A stretch of DNA of 64,000 nt from Glycomyces harbinensis (GCF_900101745.1 NZ_FNAD01000005.1:1-64000), one strand, 5' to 3'; counted from the first letter of the stretch, positions 1 through 8,620 are shown. Program-made: numbers and translations. The notes: generated by a model not told the origin, from the sequence alone.

Positions 1-5
1 TGCCT

Positions 6-339
6 GAATTCCCCACCCGTGCGGGGGTGGACCGGCTCGCGCCGACGCGGTCCTCGCCTCGGATGCGAATTCCCCGCCCATGCGGGGGTGGACCGGTCCA
101 GCCCGAGTCGCTGTGCGATTGTCGTTTGAATTCCCCGCCCATGCGGGGGTGGACCGATCGACTTTCTACCTGTTCAGCCGTGGACGGTGAATTCCCCGCC
201 CATGCGGGGGTGGACCGTCGCGGCCGCAGTTCTCGCCTGCCGCAAGTCCCAATTCCCCGCCCATGCGGGGGTGGACCGGACACGAACCTGATGGAGTTGA
301 CTGCGGCTGCGAATTCCCCGCCCATGCGGGGGCTTCTCG
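6..339 (+). CRISPR. CRISPR array, type I-E-like, trailing end (6 repeats, 5 spacers)
   Basis: Six 29-bp repeats start at 6, 67, 128, 189, 250 and 311, and every spacer is exactly 32 bp (35-66, 96-127, 157-188, 218-249, 279-310). The consensus begins GAATTCCCCGCCCATGCGGG and ends GGTGGACCG, with an internal CCCCGC/GCGGGG stem. The 61-bp unit and a repeat ending in ACCG are typical of type I-E. The first repeat has two changes in the stem loop. The fifth starts with C instead of G. The last keeps only about 22 bases before diverging, which marks the leader-distal end on the right, so the leader and any newer spacers lie left of base 1. No cas gene is present in the window. Confidence 0.95.
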
Positions 340-790
340 CAACCTCGGCGCACAACCGGAGCCTGTAGCAAGCTGGTGCCCCTCAGTGTAGGGACACATG
401 ACCCCGATCCGGTTTGTGAGCCGCCATCGCCGTGGAAGGGCCACTTCCACATTTCCATCCCGGCGCGAATCTCCCCATCGATCGCCATGGTGCGGTGGTG
501 ATTGATGGAACGGTTCATTGGATGCTCCCTTGGCTGGTGTTGCCGGGGACGGGCCCCGGAGTGCCGCCGTCCGTGCTGCGGGACGGGTCGACACCTGTAC
601 GGGTCCAGTGAATTCGTTCAAGGCGCTGCAGTGAAGTTCTGGTTGGGATCGGTAGAAAACCATGCCTGCCCTGGGATCGGACTTGCCCCGGAAGAGACGA
701 CCATCCAGGGGCCTCCTTTGAGAAGGCGCCCGGCTGGGTCGACCCGGCATCGCCCTGCGTCCTCGGCTGAGCCGTCGACGCTTTCAACAT
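340..790. other. intergenic stretch without a recognisable gene
   Basis: Between the CRISPR end and the promoter of the first HNH gene. Open frames here have no signal peptide, domain or good start. A segment near 635-655 resembles the later HNH promoter core (TTCTGGTTGGGATCGGT versus TTCTGGTTAGGGTCGGT), so part of it may be a duplicated promoter relic. Confidence 0.5.
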
Positions 791-794
791 ATTC

Positions 795-861
795 GTACAT
801 AGTGGATGGTTTCTGGTTAGGGTCGGTGCCGAATCGGCGGCCCGCGCGGGAGCGGGCCGCC
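795..861 (+). promoter_or_regulatory. conserved promoter and 5' UTR hairpin of the HNH nuclease gene
   Basis: GTACAT (795-800), 17 bp, TAGGGT (818-823) is followed by a hairpin with 9-bp arms (836-844 and 853-861) and then a GAGGAG ribosome site before the GTG at 888. The same arrangement, GTACAT-17-TAGGGT, the same GC hairpin and the same GAGGAG-N-GTG, precedes the second HNH pseudogene (minus strand, 14,066-14,159). Conservation between the copies supports a real promoter and leader. The hairpin's role is unknown. Confidence 0.6.
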
Positions 862-887
862 GCACCCGCACTACCGCGAGGAGCGCC

Positions 888-1145
888 GTGACCCGTACTC
901 ATCTGCCCCACCGTCTGATTCGCGCCTTCGGCGTCATCGCTACCGCAGCGCTCGCCGCCGGCCTGGCCGCGCCGGGCGCCGTCCACGCCGAGCCCACCAC
1001 CGGACCGACCCTCACCGAGGCGCTCGCCGCGCTACCGGTAGCGGCCGAACACCGGGACGGCTACGACCGGGACCTGTTCCACCACTGGATCGACCAGGAT
1101 AAGGACTCCTGCTCGACCCGGCAAGAGGTCCTGATCGCCGAGGCT
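888..1145 (+). pseudogene. 5' half of a secreted HNH endonuclease gene, interrupted
   Basis: The fragment starts at a GTG preceded by GAGGAG and encodes a signal peptide (about residues 1-34, ending VHA) and then the conserved front of the secreted HNH/DUF1524-like family: a GYDRDLFHHWID segment, a C-T-R motif and EVLIAEA. Family-like sequence stops abruptly at the alanine codon ending at 1145. The frame then runs into 14 unrelated residues and a stop at 1187. The missing continuation (VVAPTV, then GGRWYSYYD) lies in frame at 6198, on the far side of the recombinase element. I read this as one gene split by an insertion. The truncated product lacks all catalytic residues. Confidence 0.85.
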
Positions 1146-1257
1146 TCTCTGCACTTGTCAAGTCCCGCCTGCATTCCTTGTTGCTGAGAGCGCTGTGGCG
1201 AACTCTCACTGTTGCCTTCCACTCCGAGCAGGCCGGGCTGCTGTGGGCTAACGCTCC

Positions 1258-1286
1258 TTGCGAGCTGTCTGGTTGGCGGCCATGCT
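1258..1286 (+). promoter_or_regulatory. leaderless promoter of the epimerase gene
   Basis: TTGCGA (1258-1263) and CATGCT (1281-1286) are separated by 17 bp. The ATG follows six bases later, and no ribosome-binding site is needed. The spacing fits a leaderless actinobacterial promoter. Confidence 0.55.
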
Positions 1287-1292
1287 AAGTGG

Positions 1293-2372
1293 ATGAGCAC
1301 ACAACCGAAGCGGGTCCTCGTCCTCGGCGGGACCGCCTATCTCTCCCGGACCATCGCGAGGACGGCGGTCGAGCGTGGCCACCGCGTCACCGTCGCGGCG
1401 CGCGGCACCAGCGGTGAGCCGCCCGAAGGCGTCGAGTTCGTCAAGATCGACCGCAGCTCACCGGAGGGGGTGGAGGCGCTGCGGGGCAGGGAGTTCGACG
1501 CGGTCTTCGACGTCGCACGCATCCCCGCGCATGTCGGGCCGGTCCTGGACGTCCTCGCCGAGGGCGCCGGGTACTGGTCGTTCATCTCCTCGATCTCGGT
1601 GTACGCCAAGAACGACGTCGTCTCGGACGAGGTGCACGAGCCGACCGCGCCCGACTCGACGGACCCGTCGGGGAAGGTCTACGGCGTGAGCAAGGTCGCC
1701 TGCGAGAACCTCGTGCGCGAGCGCCTTGGCGATAGGGCGCTGGTTACCCGGCCCGGGCTGATTGTGGGCCCCGGGGACACGAGCGATCGGCTCGGCTACT
1801 GGCCGCTGCGTTTCAGCGAGGGTGGCGAGATCCTGGCACCGGGTGCGAAGGACCGGCCGGTGCAGTGGATCGACGTGCAGGACTACGCGAACTGGCTGCT
1901 CGACGCGGCGGACGCGAAGCTCACCGGGACGTTCGACGCGATCGGCGACCACGTCGGCATGGGCGCGTTCCTCGACGGGATTGCCGAAGCGCTCCTGGAG
2001 GAGGGAGTCATCGATGAGCTGCCGCGGTTGACGTGGGTGTCGCAGGAGCTCCTGCTCGAACAAAAGGTGGCCCCGTGGACGGGGCATGAATCGCTCGGTT
2101 TCTGGGTGGTCTCGCCCGATTACGACGGGCACGGCTGTCGGCCGGCGGGCCCGGCCGTCGCGGCGGGGCTGCGCCTGTCTTCGCTGCAGGAGACGGTGAA
2201 GCGGTGGTGGCGGGCGAACGCGGCGTCGCCGATGCTGCGGGCGGGCCTGAGCCGGGTGCGGGAGGGCGAGGTGCTGGCGGCCTGGCACGGGACCGAGCCG
2301 GATCCTGAGCTGGCGCGGTACGACCGCGAGCGGGCCTTCAGGGTGCCGCCGGCGACGGCGTCTCCCGCTTAA
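1293..2372 (+). CDS. NAD-dependent epimerase/dehydratase family protein
   Basis: The 359-residue protein starts MSTQPKRVLVLGG. It has the N-terminal Rossmann nucleotide-binding loop (GGTAYLS near residue 12) and the extended-SDR active-site motif YGVSK. This family acts on nucleotide sugars or other carbonyl and hydroxyl substrates with NAD(P). The substrate cannot be told from sequence. The start is chosen because the ATG sits six bases after a -10-like CATGCT. An upstream in-frame extension lacks coding character. It lies inside the recombinase element, convergent with the tnpB-like gene, so it may be cargo. The C-terminal third (after about residue 260) is Trp-rich and typical of actinobacterial reductase-like members. 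No defect is visible. Confidence 0.85.
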   Translation: MSTQPKRVLVLGGTAYLSRTIARTAVERGHRVTVAARGTSGEPPEGVEFVKIDRSSPEGVEALRGREFDAVFDVARIPAHVGPVLDVLAEGAGYWSFISSISVYAKNDVVSDEVHEPTAPDSTDPSGKVYGVSKVACENLVRERLGDRALVTRPGLIVGPGDTSDRLGYWPLRFSEGGEILAPGAKDRPVQWIDVQDYANWLLDAADAKLTGTFDAIGDHVGMGAFLDGIAEALLEEGVIDELPRLTWVSQELLLEQKVAPWTGHESLGFWVVSPDYDGHGCRPAGPAVAAGLRLSSLQETVKRWWRANAASPMLRAGLSRVREGEVLAAWHGTEPDPELARYDRERAFRVPPATASPA

Positions 2373-2462
2373 GAACGCGACGGGCGGCCCCGCCCGGAGG
2401 TGGGGCCGGTCGTGCAGCGCGGGGCGCTACGCACCTGGCCCGCCCAGCCAAGCAGCGCCCGG

Positions 2463-5006
2463 TTACCGGCCGTCCGCGCCCTTTCGGGACTGCCTGATGG
2501 TGGGCAGGCCGAGGTTGATGGCGCGGCGGGCCTGGTGGCGTTTGCTGCGCAGGAAGGTCAGGGTCAGGTCGATGCCCTCGATCTCGCCGCGCCAGTGCTC
2601 CTCAACTGCGCGACGGCGTCGGTCCAGGAGATCATCCTCAAGCTCATCGAGGCGGGGCAGCATTTTGGGGTCGATCGAGAGCATCGGACAGCGGACGCAA
2701 GCGTGCTCATGGGCGCAAGGCGTCCCGTACGGGCGGCCGCAAGAGCCCAACTCGACGCGGCGCTTGTCGAAGTGCTCTTGGAAGTCAGCCCATTCCTCCG
2801 TCGTTGGATCGCGGTACTCGTCCTGCGGGCGAAGTTCCCGGCGCCGGTCGAGGAATTGCTGGTAGTGGGTGACGACGTCCTCGTCGAATACGGCAACATA
2901 TCCGCGGGTAGTCTGTATGTTCATGTGCCCCAGCAGCTTCGCACCGATGTGGATGGGTAGTCCGCTGTTGACCACTTCGGTGGCGAACAGGCGTCGGAAG
3001 TCGTGCGGGGAGAACGTGATCCCCTCCAGCTTTGGTTGGGTCTTGGCCAGATCGGCGACTGCCTTGTTGATCGTCCGGTTGATCGTGGTCGCCGACAAGG
3101 CACGCCGACTGCCGACGTGACCGCCTTGGAACAGGTAGGGAAGTTCGGGGCTCCAAACCTTCTCGAGCAGGTCGTAGCGGGCGCACACCGGGACGGTGCC
3201 GTGCTGGTCAATGTGGCGGCGGATCACCTGGGCGATCACGTGGAACAACTCAGCTGACATGGGGACAACCCGCTCGCGGTCGGTCTTAGAAGGGCTGATG
3301 ACCAGCAGGGCCACAACTTCGCCGTTCGGCCGCCGATAGTTGCGGACGCTCAAGTGGGTCAGCTCGACGAGTTCTTCGCAGCGGACACCGGACAGCCGCA
3401 AGGTTTCGATGAGCGCCCATCGCCAGAACGCCAGGTTTTCCTGGTTGGTGATCGCGATGATCTCACCGGTCAGACAGTTCTGCACCCGGACCGGGGCGTG
3501 CCGGCTCTGGTACCAAGTGGCGTTCCGGGCGCTGATGAGTCGCTTCCACGTCCGGCCGTGCAGTTCGAACTCCTCGCCCCTGCCGCGAGCACTCGCGGCC
3601 TTCAGCAGCTCTCGGTGCCAATGCCACCGCTCGGTGACGTGATCGACCAGCAGCGGCAGGATCGGCTGGAGTTCTCTGGTACGCCCATCCATCCGCTCTT
3701 TGACCCGCTTACGCAAGACCTTGGCCCATCGCAGGTCCGCGTCACGGATCGGGCAGGGCACCGCCCAGTGGCCCCACCGTGCGGGCTCGGCGACCGCCCA
3801 CGACTGGAGGTCCAAGTAGAGCGCTCGAACGCTGAGGAGCTCGCGCTCAAGGTCCTTCCGGGGTGTGCCGTCGGGTCGAGTGGCCGCGCGTCGCTTCCAT
3901 TCGGTGACCGTCGCCTCGTCGAGCCGCAGGTCTTCCTGGTCGGGACTGATCGCCTCGATGGCCTGCCAGAAGTGCTTGGCCAACGATACGGTGAGCCCGT
4001 TGACGCTCGAGTAGTCCAAGCTGACCGCTCGCCGCTGGATGTAGTTGATGAGCAGCTCGCGGACCGCAGCGTTGCGGATCGGGTAGCGGTCGACCAGCTC
4101 GGGGATGCTGCGTTGCCCTTTGACCACGGCCGCTCGTAGTGTCTTCGGCGCCGAGGCCGGGAAGATGCCCATCTCGTAGAGCACCGGCCAGACTCCGATT
4201 GCGGCGTAGCAGCCATCTCGGCCCCGGCTGCCGCGGGACGCTCCGAGTTGACGGGAAGCAACCGAGTAGTGCAGGAGGGCTTCGGGAGTCATTTCGGCGA
4301 TGTCGATGCCAAAGACGGTCAAGGCGACGGCCAGGTCAGATCGAGCAAGATTTCGTCGGCTCGGAGGGATCGTCGGGTCTTGGAGCCGACGGAAGTACTC
4401 ATGCAGTTGCGGATCGTCGCTGACCTGTTCGAACGAGGCCGCATACTTGTTGAAACGGTAGGAGCGGAACGCCGCGAGCGACGGCTGCACCACCCGCATC
4501 GCGAACAGGCGTCCCAGCCCCGCGTTGAGCGAGTAGTAGGCGGCCGACTTGTCCTCGACCGCATCCAGCAGCGGTGTCGATCCGCTGTTACTGCCCGACG
4601 CCTGCCACCGCTCCTGCCACGTCTCACCGTCGAAAACGGCAAGCGCCTTGAGCGCCTGGTGGACGCCTTCAGCCATCCGAACATGCAGGCTCGTATTCCT
4701 GATACCAAAGGTGCGACAAGCGATGTCGACGATGACTTCAGCGTCAGTGCCTCCCAGTTCCCCCAGCGGCCGTGGGGGTTTGGCCGGTGGTGGGGGCGGC
4801 GCAGGTGTCACCGCGGTGGGTTCGAAGAACACAGTCGGAGCGGTCTGCTCCAGTGCATGACGGCGGACGCGACTGGTCGTGGAGCTTTGGAAGCTGGCGT
4901 TCTTGCCAGGAGGGCTACTGGGCACCGAACACCGCCTCGATATCGGCCGGGTCGTAGCTCGGATTCCACCGGGTTTCGGGGGCCGGACGCTGGTAGTGCT
5001 CGGCAA
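2463..5006 (-). CDS. large tyrosine recombinase, TnpB-like
   Basis: A protein of up to 847 residues in which the catalytic domain occupies the C-terminal third. Visible are the box I arginine in SGVRCEEL, the beta-hairpin lysine in ISPSKTD, the box II HDFRRL, and LLGHMN with the tyrosine in TTRGYV. The long N-terminal part probably binds the element ends. A Cys/His cluster (GTPCAHEHACVRC) near the C terminus could bind metal. The reading frame overlaps the TnpA-like gene by 92 bp. The first ~30 residues are Pro/Ser/Arg-rich and may not be translated, and a GTG at 4832 is an alternative start. Paired overlapping recombinases of unequal size match the Tn554 TnpA/TnpB plan. A truncated copy lies at 17,443-17,640. 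Confidence 0.85.
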   Translation of the reverse strand: MPSTTSVRPPKPGGIRATTRPISRRCSVPSSPPGKNASFQSSTTSRVRRHALEQTAPTVFFEPTAVTPAPPPPPAKPPRPLGELGGTDAEVIVDIACRTFGIRNTSLHVRMAEGVHQALKALAVFDGETWQERWQASGSNSGSTPLLDAVEDKSAAYYSLNAGLGRLFAMRVVQPSLAAFRSYRFNKYAASFEQVSDDPQLHEYFRRLQDPTIPPSRRNLARSDLAVALTVFGIDIAEMTPEALLHYSVASRQLGASRGSRGRDGCYAAIGVWPVLYEMGIFPASAPKTLRAAVVKGQRSIPELVDRYPIRNAAVRELLINYIQRRAVSLDYSSVNGLTVSLAKHFWQAIEAISPDQEDLRLDEATVTEWKRRAATRPDGTPRKDLERELLSVRALYLDLQSWAVAEPARWGHWAVPCPIRDADLRWAKVLRKRVKERMDGRTRELQPILPLLVDHVTERWHWHRELLKAASARGRGEEFELHGRTWKRLISARNATWYQSRHAPVRVQNCLTGEIIAITNQENLAFWRWALIETLRLSGVRCEELVELTHLSVRNYRRPNGEVVALLVISPSKTDRERVVPMSAELFHVIAQVIRRHIDQHGTVPVCARYDLLEKVWSPELPYLFQGGHVGSRRALSATTINRTINKAVADLAKTQPKLEGITFSPHDFRRLFATEVVNSGLPIHIGAKLLGHMNIQTTRGYVAVFDEDVVTHYQQFLDRRRELRPQDEYRDPTTEEWADFQEHFDKRRVELGSCGRPYGTPCAHEHACVRCPMLSIDPKMLPRLDELEDDLLDRRRRAVEEHWRGEIEGIDLTLTFLRSKRHQARRAINLGLPTIRQSRKGADGR

Positions 5007-6132
5007 GTTTATCGATCAGGTCGTCCAGGCCGACCGCGGTATAGAGGGCAGTAGTCGTGATGTGAGCGTGCCGCAGGATCGTCTGGACTTCGACCAGCGT
5101 CATATTCGGATCCCGCGCCATGCGCTGTGCGGCGGTATGGCGGAAGTCGTGGAGCGTCCAATTGGTGCCCAGAAGTTCCTGGGCGCGTTGCAGGATGCGG
5201 CGGGCCGCCCAATAGGTCAGCGGCCGGGGGGCGCCACGGCGAGTACGCCAGATCGGGCCGACGTCAGGGACACCAGCCTCGTCCAAGTAGCCGGCGAGCC
5301 AAGCCAGAGCTTCCGGTGCGACCGGGACCGGCTGACGATTCCTGCTTCCCTTGGAGATCACCCAGAGTTGCCCCTTCATCCAATCGACGTCCCCAGCCTC
5401 GATTCCCAGTAGCTCCGAGGCGCGCGCCCCGGAAGACACGTAGCAGGCCAGCAGCGCCCGGTCGCGGTTGCAGCGCATCTGAGCGAAAAGCTCGCTCCAG
5501 TGGTCGTCCGGGATCGCCCGCAGCCGCCGATCCTGCAGCTTCGGTCGCAGCCGCGCTCTGGCGAACTGCTGCCGCTGCTCGATCGGCGAGCGATGGGCCA
5601 ATGCCTTGCGGCGGGCTTTATTCTCGGGAACCGGGTTGACCAGTGGACCGCGGCCGAAGTGCAGATGGAAGTCGTAGAAGCCGTGAACCACGGACAGGTT
5701 GTGCGCAACCGTTGCCGACGCGTAGCCCGAGGCCAGCACCGCCTTACCAGTCTTCGGATTGACAGTGCCAGCAGGAAAGCCTTCCGAAGTGCTCCGGCGC
5801 CGCTGCGGGTTCCGGGCGTTCCGAAACCAGCCGACCAGGGCCGCCGCCTCCGCCTCGGTGGCCTCCTCCCAGCCAACATCGACCGTCCACAGCAGTCGAA
5901 ACCATCGCAGCAGGTCATATGCATAGCTGCGGCAGGTCAGCGGGCTGACATCGCCCAGAAGCCGATCCCTCAAGTAGTTCGAGACGGCCTCGACCTCACG
6001 GTCCACCCCGTCGAACACGACCCACGGCAGCGTCACCTCGTCACCGGCAACTACCGAGCCCAGACCCGAAAGAGCACAACGACCCTCGATCACATCCCGA
6101 AAGGCACGCGAGACCTCATGCGAAACATCCAC
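4915..6132 (-). CDS. tyrosine recombinase/integrase, TnpA-like
   Basis: A 405-residue recombinase with an N-terminal SAM-like DNA-binding domain (LTCRSYAYDLLRWFRLL near residue 80) and a complete catalytic domain: arginine in SGARASELL, lysine in ISKGSRNR, HDFRHTAAQRM, RHAHI and the tyrosine in TTTALYT. It cuts and rejoins DNA through a phosphotyrosine intermediate. Its 5' end lies only about 65 bp from the right junction of the element, as expected for a recombinase that acts on nearby att sequences. It is co-transcribed with, and overlaps, the TnpB-like gene. A fragment of a related protein (IPDQEWDALF) survives on the plus strand at 8540-8620. Confidence 0.9.
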   Translation of the reverse strand: MDVSHEVSRAFRDVIEGRCALSGLGSVVAGDEVTLPWVVFDGVDREVEAVSNYLRDRLLGDVSPLTCRSYAYDLLRWFRLLWTVDVGWEEATEAEAAALVGWFRNARNPQRRRSTSEGFPAGTVNPKTGKAVLASGYASATVAHNLSVVHGFYDFHLHFGRGPLVNPVPENKARRKALAHRSPIEQRQQFARARLRPKLQDRRLRAIPDDHWSELFAQMRCNRDRALLACYVSSGARASELLGIEAGDVDWMKGQLWVISKGSRNRQPVPVAPEALAWLAGYLDEAGVPDVGPIWRTRRGAPRPLTYWAARRILQRAQELLGTNWTLHDFRHTAAQRMARDPNMTLVEVQTILRHAHITTTALYTAVGLDDLIDKLAEHYQRPAPETRWNPSYDPADIEAVFGAQ

Positions 6133-6200
6133 GCACCGATCATCAACAACCAGGTCGCGAAATGCAAACTCAGGCGCCTGTTAGTGCAGTCAACGGTGCC
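6129..6200. repeat. element right end, shared with 17,641-17,712
   Basis: This 72-bp block matches 17,641-17,712 without gaps at roughly 85% identity. Both copies begin CCACGCACCGATC and both end at the alanine codon of an HNH gene. To the left the two loci diverge: here it runs into the TnpA-like start, there into a TnpB-like fragment. I interpret it as the recombinase-recognised end of the element. Confidence 0.7.
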
Positions 6201-6620
6201 GTGGTCGCGCCGACGGTTGATGAGGACTGCAAGGTCACCGGCGGCAGGTGGTACTCCTACTACGACGACACCTATGTCGACAGCGCCCGAGCGATCGACA
6301 TCGACCACATGGTCCCTCTGGCCGAGGCCTGGGATTCTGGCGCGCGCGACTGGGACAGTGCCAGGCGGGAGTCCTACGCCAACGACCTCGGCGCGGATGC
6401 CCCGCTGATCGCGGTCACCGCGAAGGCGAACCGGTCGAAGTCCGACCAGGACCCGGCCGAGTGGATGCCGCCGAACGCCAGTGCCGCATGCCGATACGCG
6501 TACGAGTGGGTCAGCGTGAAGACTCGCTGGGATCTCACGGTCGACCAGGACGAAGCTGATGCGCTGAGGGCGATCGTCGCCGATTGCCCCGACGCGATCG
6601 TCGACATCGAAACGCCCTAA
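6198..6620 (+). pseudogene. 3' half of the interrupted secreted HNH endonuclease gene
   Basis: This fragment continues the family sequence lost at 1145: VVAPTV, CKVTGGRWYSYYDD, the HNH core IDIDHMVPLAEAWDSGA, YANDL and KSDQDPAEWMPP. It ends at a TAA followed directly by a strong terminator. All catalytic-domain residues are present, but the signal peptide and first third are on the other side of the element. A short ORF from 6162 extends into element sequence and has no ribosome site, so translation is doubtful. Precise excision of 1146-6197 would restore an open reading frame of about 227 codons. Such nucleases are secreted and presumably degrade extracellular DNA. That role is inferred from the family. 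Confidence 0.85.
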
Positions 6621-6626
6621 CCGGTC

Positions 6627-6656
6627 CCCGGGCCGCGCCCGCAAGCGCGGCCCGGG
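6627..6656 (+). terminator. strong hairpin terminator after the HNH gene
   Basis: Perfect 11-bp arms (CCCGGGCCGCG and CGCGGCCCGGG) around an 8-nt loop, starting 6 bp after the HNH stop. There is no T-run, as is common in actinobacteria. Confidence 0.7.
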
Positions 6657-6741
6657 CGTCATCTGCGGCAGTGCAATGGGGACGCGTCGCCTCGATCAAA
6701 AACTGCATGCGCATAAAGGGCACCCGGTACCGTGGCTGTGA

Positions 6742-8238
6742 GTGATCTCAGCGAGACTGTTTCTCATGAAGGAGGAGCAGGGCGCAGCGTGGCCGCGCTG
6801 GCGCCGATGGATCGGTGCCGGGGCCGGGTTCGTCGCTGCCTGCGGTGTGCTCGTGTTCGCGGTGCTGCTACCCCCCGCATGGGGCGACCCCCTCGCCCGC
6901 ACCGAAGCGATCAAGACCGCATGGACCGTCACCGGAGGTATCGCCACGCTGGTGGGCAGCACCCTGTTCATTTTCAAGCTGCGCCTGGACCGCGAAGTCC
7001 ATGACCACCAGGTCGAGAAGGACGTCTTCGACCAGCTCGACAAAGCCATCGCGCAGCTCGACGGCGACACCTCCGCCTCCCAGACCACCGGGCTGCGCGC
7101 GCTCGACCGACTCGGCACCGCCCACCCCGAACTGCGCGAACAGGTCGCCGAAACCTGGTGCAACTTCCTGCGCAGCCCTCTCGCCGACCCGGATGGGCAC
7201 CACGACGCCCGTGCACTCGCGCAGCGCCTGCTCCTGGACCACCTGCGCGTCCCTTACGAGTCGGGGCCGCCCTCCGCACACGTGCGAGTACCCGAGGACG
7301 CTGACCACTACTGGGACCTGCGTCGCCTCGACCTCCGCACGGCCGTCCTGATCGATGCGGACTTCACCGACTGCCTCCTGCCGGCCTTCGACGCCCAAGC
7401 GGCGGTCTTCCACGGCCACACCCGGTTCACCAGGGCCCGGTTCCTCGGCTCGGCAACCTTCGCCCGCGCCGACGTCAAAGGACCGCTCGACTGCTCGGAC
7501 ACCTTCTTCGCCGCCGAATGCAACCTGGACCGCCTCACGGCCGCAGGCGCCGCCGACTTCACCCGCGCGAACTTCCGCGGCCCGCTCGAGTGCCAGTCCG
7601 CCGACTTCAGCGACGCTGCCAGTTTCACGTCCGCGCTCTTCGAGGCCCCGGTGCGCTTCTGGCAGAGCCGGTTCGCCGGCACCGCCGACTTCTCCGGTGC
7701 AACCTGGATCTTCGAGGCCGGATTCACCCTGGCCGTCTTCGAAGGCTTCGCCGGATTCGCGAAGACCCGGTTCCTGCGCCGGGCCGTGTTCGGACGAGCA
7801 ACGTTCGGCGGCCAGGCCTCCTTCGAAAGCGTCCAGTTCGGTCACAGAGCGACCTTTACCGGGGTGACATTCTGCGATGCTGCGCTCTTCGCCGACGGCT
7901 ACTTCGATCAGGACGTCGCCTTCGACGACGCCGCGTTCGGGTCCATCGCCCGATTCCGCGAAGCGCAGTTCCACGGGCAGGTCACCTGCTGCGGCGCACG
8001 CTTCGAAGCACTGCTGAGCTTCCAAGGCGCCCAGTTCAAAGACCGGGCCGACTTCTCCATGACCGTGCTGACCGGGGACGCGGTAGTCGACTGCACCGAC
8101 GCCACAGCCACCGTGGGCGAGTTCGCGCCATCGGACCGCATCTGGCCCCGCGGCTGGACCGCCCTCCGCCACCGGAGCGAGCTGCGCCTCGTCCCTATCC
8201 CGGACATGTCTATCGAGTTCCAGATCCCACCGAACTAG
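6742..8238 (+). CDS. membrane-anchored pentapeptide-repeat protein
   Basis: A 498-residue protein. Two hydrophobic segments (about residues 24-49 and 60-80) place it in the membrane. A charged helical linker follows (VHDHQVEKDVFDQL...). From about residue 190 to 440 runs a pentapeptide-repeat region with A(D/R/T)F-type units every five residues (for example ADFTD, ARFLG, ATFAR, ANFRG), which would form a right-handed beta helix. The GTG at 6742 sits eight bases after a TACCGT -10-like box, so a leaderless start is plausible. An ATG at 6766 is an alternative. It follows the HNH gene on the same strand. A C-terminal fragment of a second copy lies at 12,993-13,232, again beside an HNH gene. The function is unknown. 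Cytoplasmic exposure of the helix is likely but not shown. Confidence 0.85.
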   Translation: MISARLFLMKEEQGAAWPRWRRWIGAGAGFVAACGVLVFAVLLPPAWGDPLARTEAIKTAWTVTGGIATLVGSTLFIFKLRLDREVHDHQVEKDVFDQLDKAIAQLDGDTSASQTTGLRALDRLGTAHPELREQVAETWCNFLRSPLADPDGHHDARALAQRLLLDHLRVPYESGPPSAHVRVPEDADHYWDLRRLDLRTAVLIDADFTDCLLPAFDAQAAVFHGHTRFTRARFLGSATFARADVKGPLDCSDTFFAAECNLDRLTAAGAADFTRANFRGPLECQSADFSDAASFTSALFEAPVRFWQSRFAGTADFSGATWIFEAGFTLAVFEGFAGFAKTRFLRRAVFGRATFGGQASFESVQFGHRATFTGVTFCDAALFADGYFDQDVAFDDAAFGSIARFREAQFHGQVTCCGARFEALLSFQGAQFKDRADFSMTVLTGDAVVDCTDATATVGEFAPSDRIWPRGWTALRHRSELRLVPIPDMSIEFQIPPN

Positions 8239-8513
8239 ACCAGCCCTCCAGACAGCGCGAGCCGGATCCGACGCTGGACCAGGTCCACCGCCACCAGGCG
8301 AACCCGCACCTGCCGGCCTGCCTCGAACGCCTGCGACGCATCGGCCTCGGATTCGACCTGCAGAGCTTCGAGAGCGATCAGCCCTTCCACGCAGTCGCTG
8401 ATGCGCACGAACACGCCGAACGGGGTCACCCTCGTGACCGTCCCCGTGCGGGCTTGCCCGACGGCATCGGCATAGGACGGCCAATCGGCCGGATGGTGCG
8501 CCCAGGCCTCGAG
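8235..8513 (-). pseudogene. fragment of an S1 RNA-binding domain protein
   Basis: In this frame the sequence reads LEAWAHHPADWPSYADAVG and then a clear S1/OB-fold pattern: GTVTRVTPFGVFVRISD, VEGLIALEAL, a gap, AGRQVRVRLVAVD and RRIRLAL. There is no start codon, and a stop lies just upstream where recombinase-like sequence begins on the other strand. It overlaps the pentapeptide gene stop by 3 bp. I read it as the C-terminal remnant of a gene broken by recombination. Confidence 0.6.
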
Positions 8514-8539
8514 TTGTGTTACCCCCGATTTTCCGGACA

Positions 8540-8620
8540 GTGTTTACGCGGGCCATTCCCGACCAGGAATGGGACGCGCTGTTCGCGGGTCTGCACTGCG
8601 ACCGGGACCGGGCGCTGAGG
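8540..8620 (+). pseudogene. fragment of a TnpA-like tyrosine recombinase
   Basis: The frame reads FTRAIPDQEWDALFAGLH and then CDRDRALRA, matching LRAIPDDHWSELFAQMR and then CNRDRALLA of the intact recombinase at 4915-6132, just before its box I. Only about 27 codons remain. It abuts a truncated secreted-peptide gene on the other strand, so a deletion joined the two. Confidence 0.65.

Larger units (their letters stand above)
1146..6197. mobile_element. Tn554-like site-specific element with two tyrosine recombinases, inserted in an HNH gene
   Basis: This segment separates the two halves of one HNH coding sequence at the same alanine codon, so its ends are set by homology to within a few bases. 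It carries two overlapping tyrosine recombinase genes at its right end, reading leftward, and an epimerase gene at its left. I see no terminal inverted repeats and no clear target duplication. In the Tn554 family, TnpA and TnpB tyrosine recombinases insert at a specific chromosomal site without inverted repeats. A TnpC homologue is not visible here. The right end (6129-6200) recurs at 17,641-17,712 next to another HNH gene. Calling the epimerase cargo is an inference. Confidence 0.65.

Noticed and set aside
502-891. 129-codon plus-strand ORF before the first HNH fragment
   Set aside because: No ribosome site, no domain, mixed codon bias; it runs over the conserved HNH promoter.
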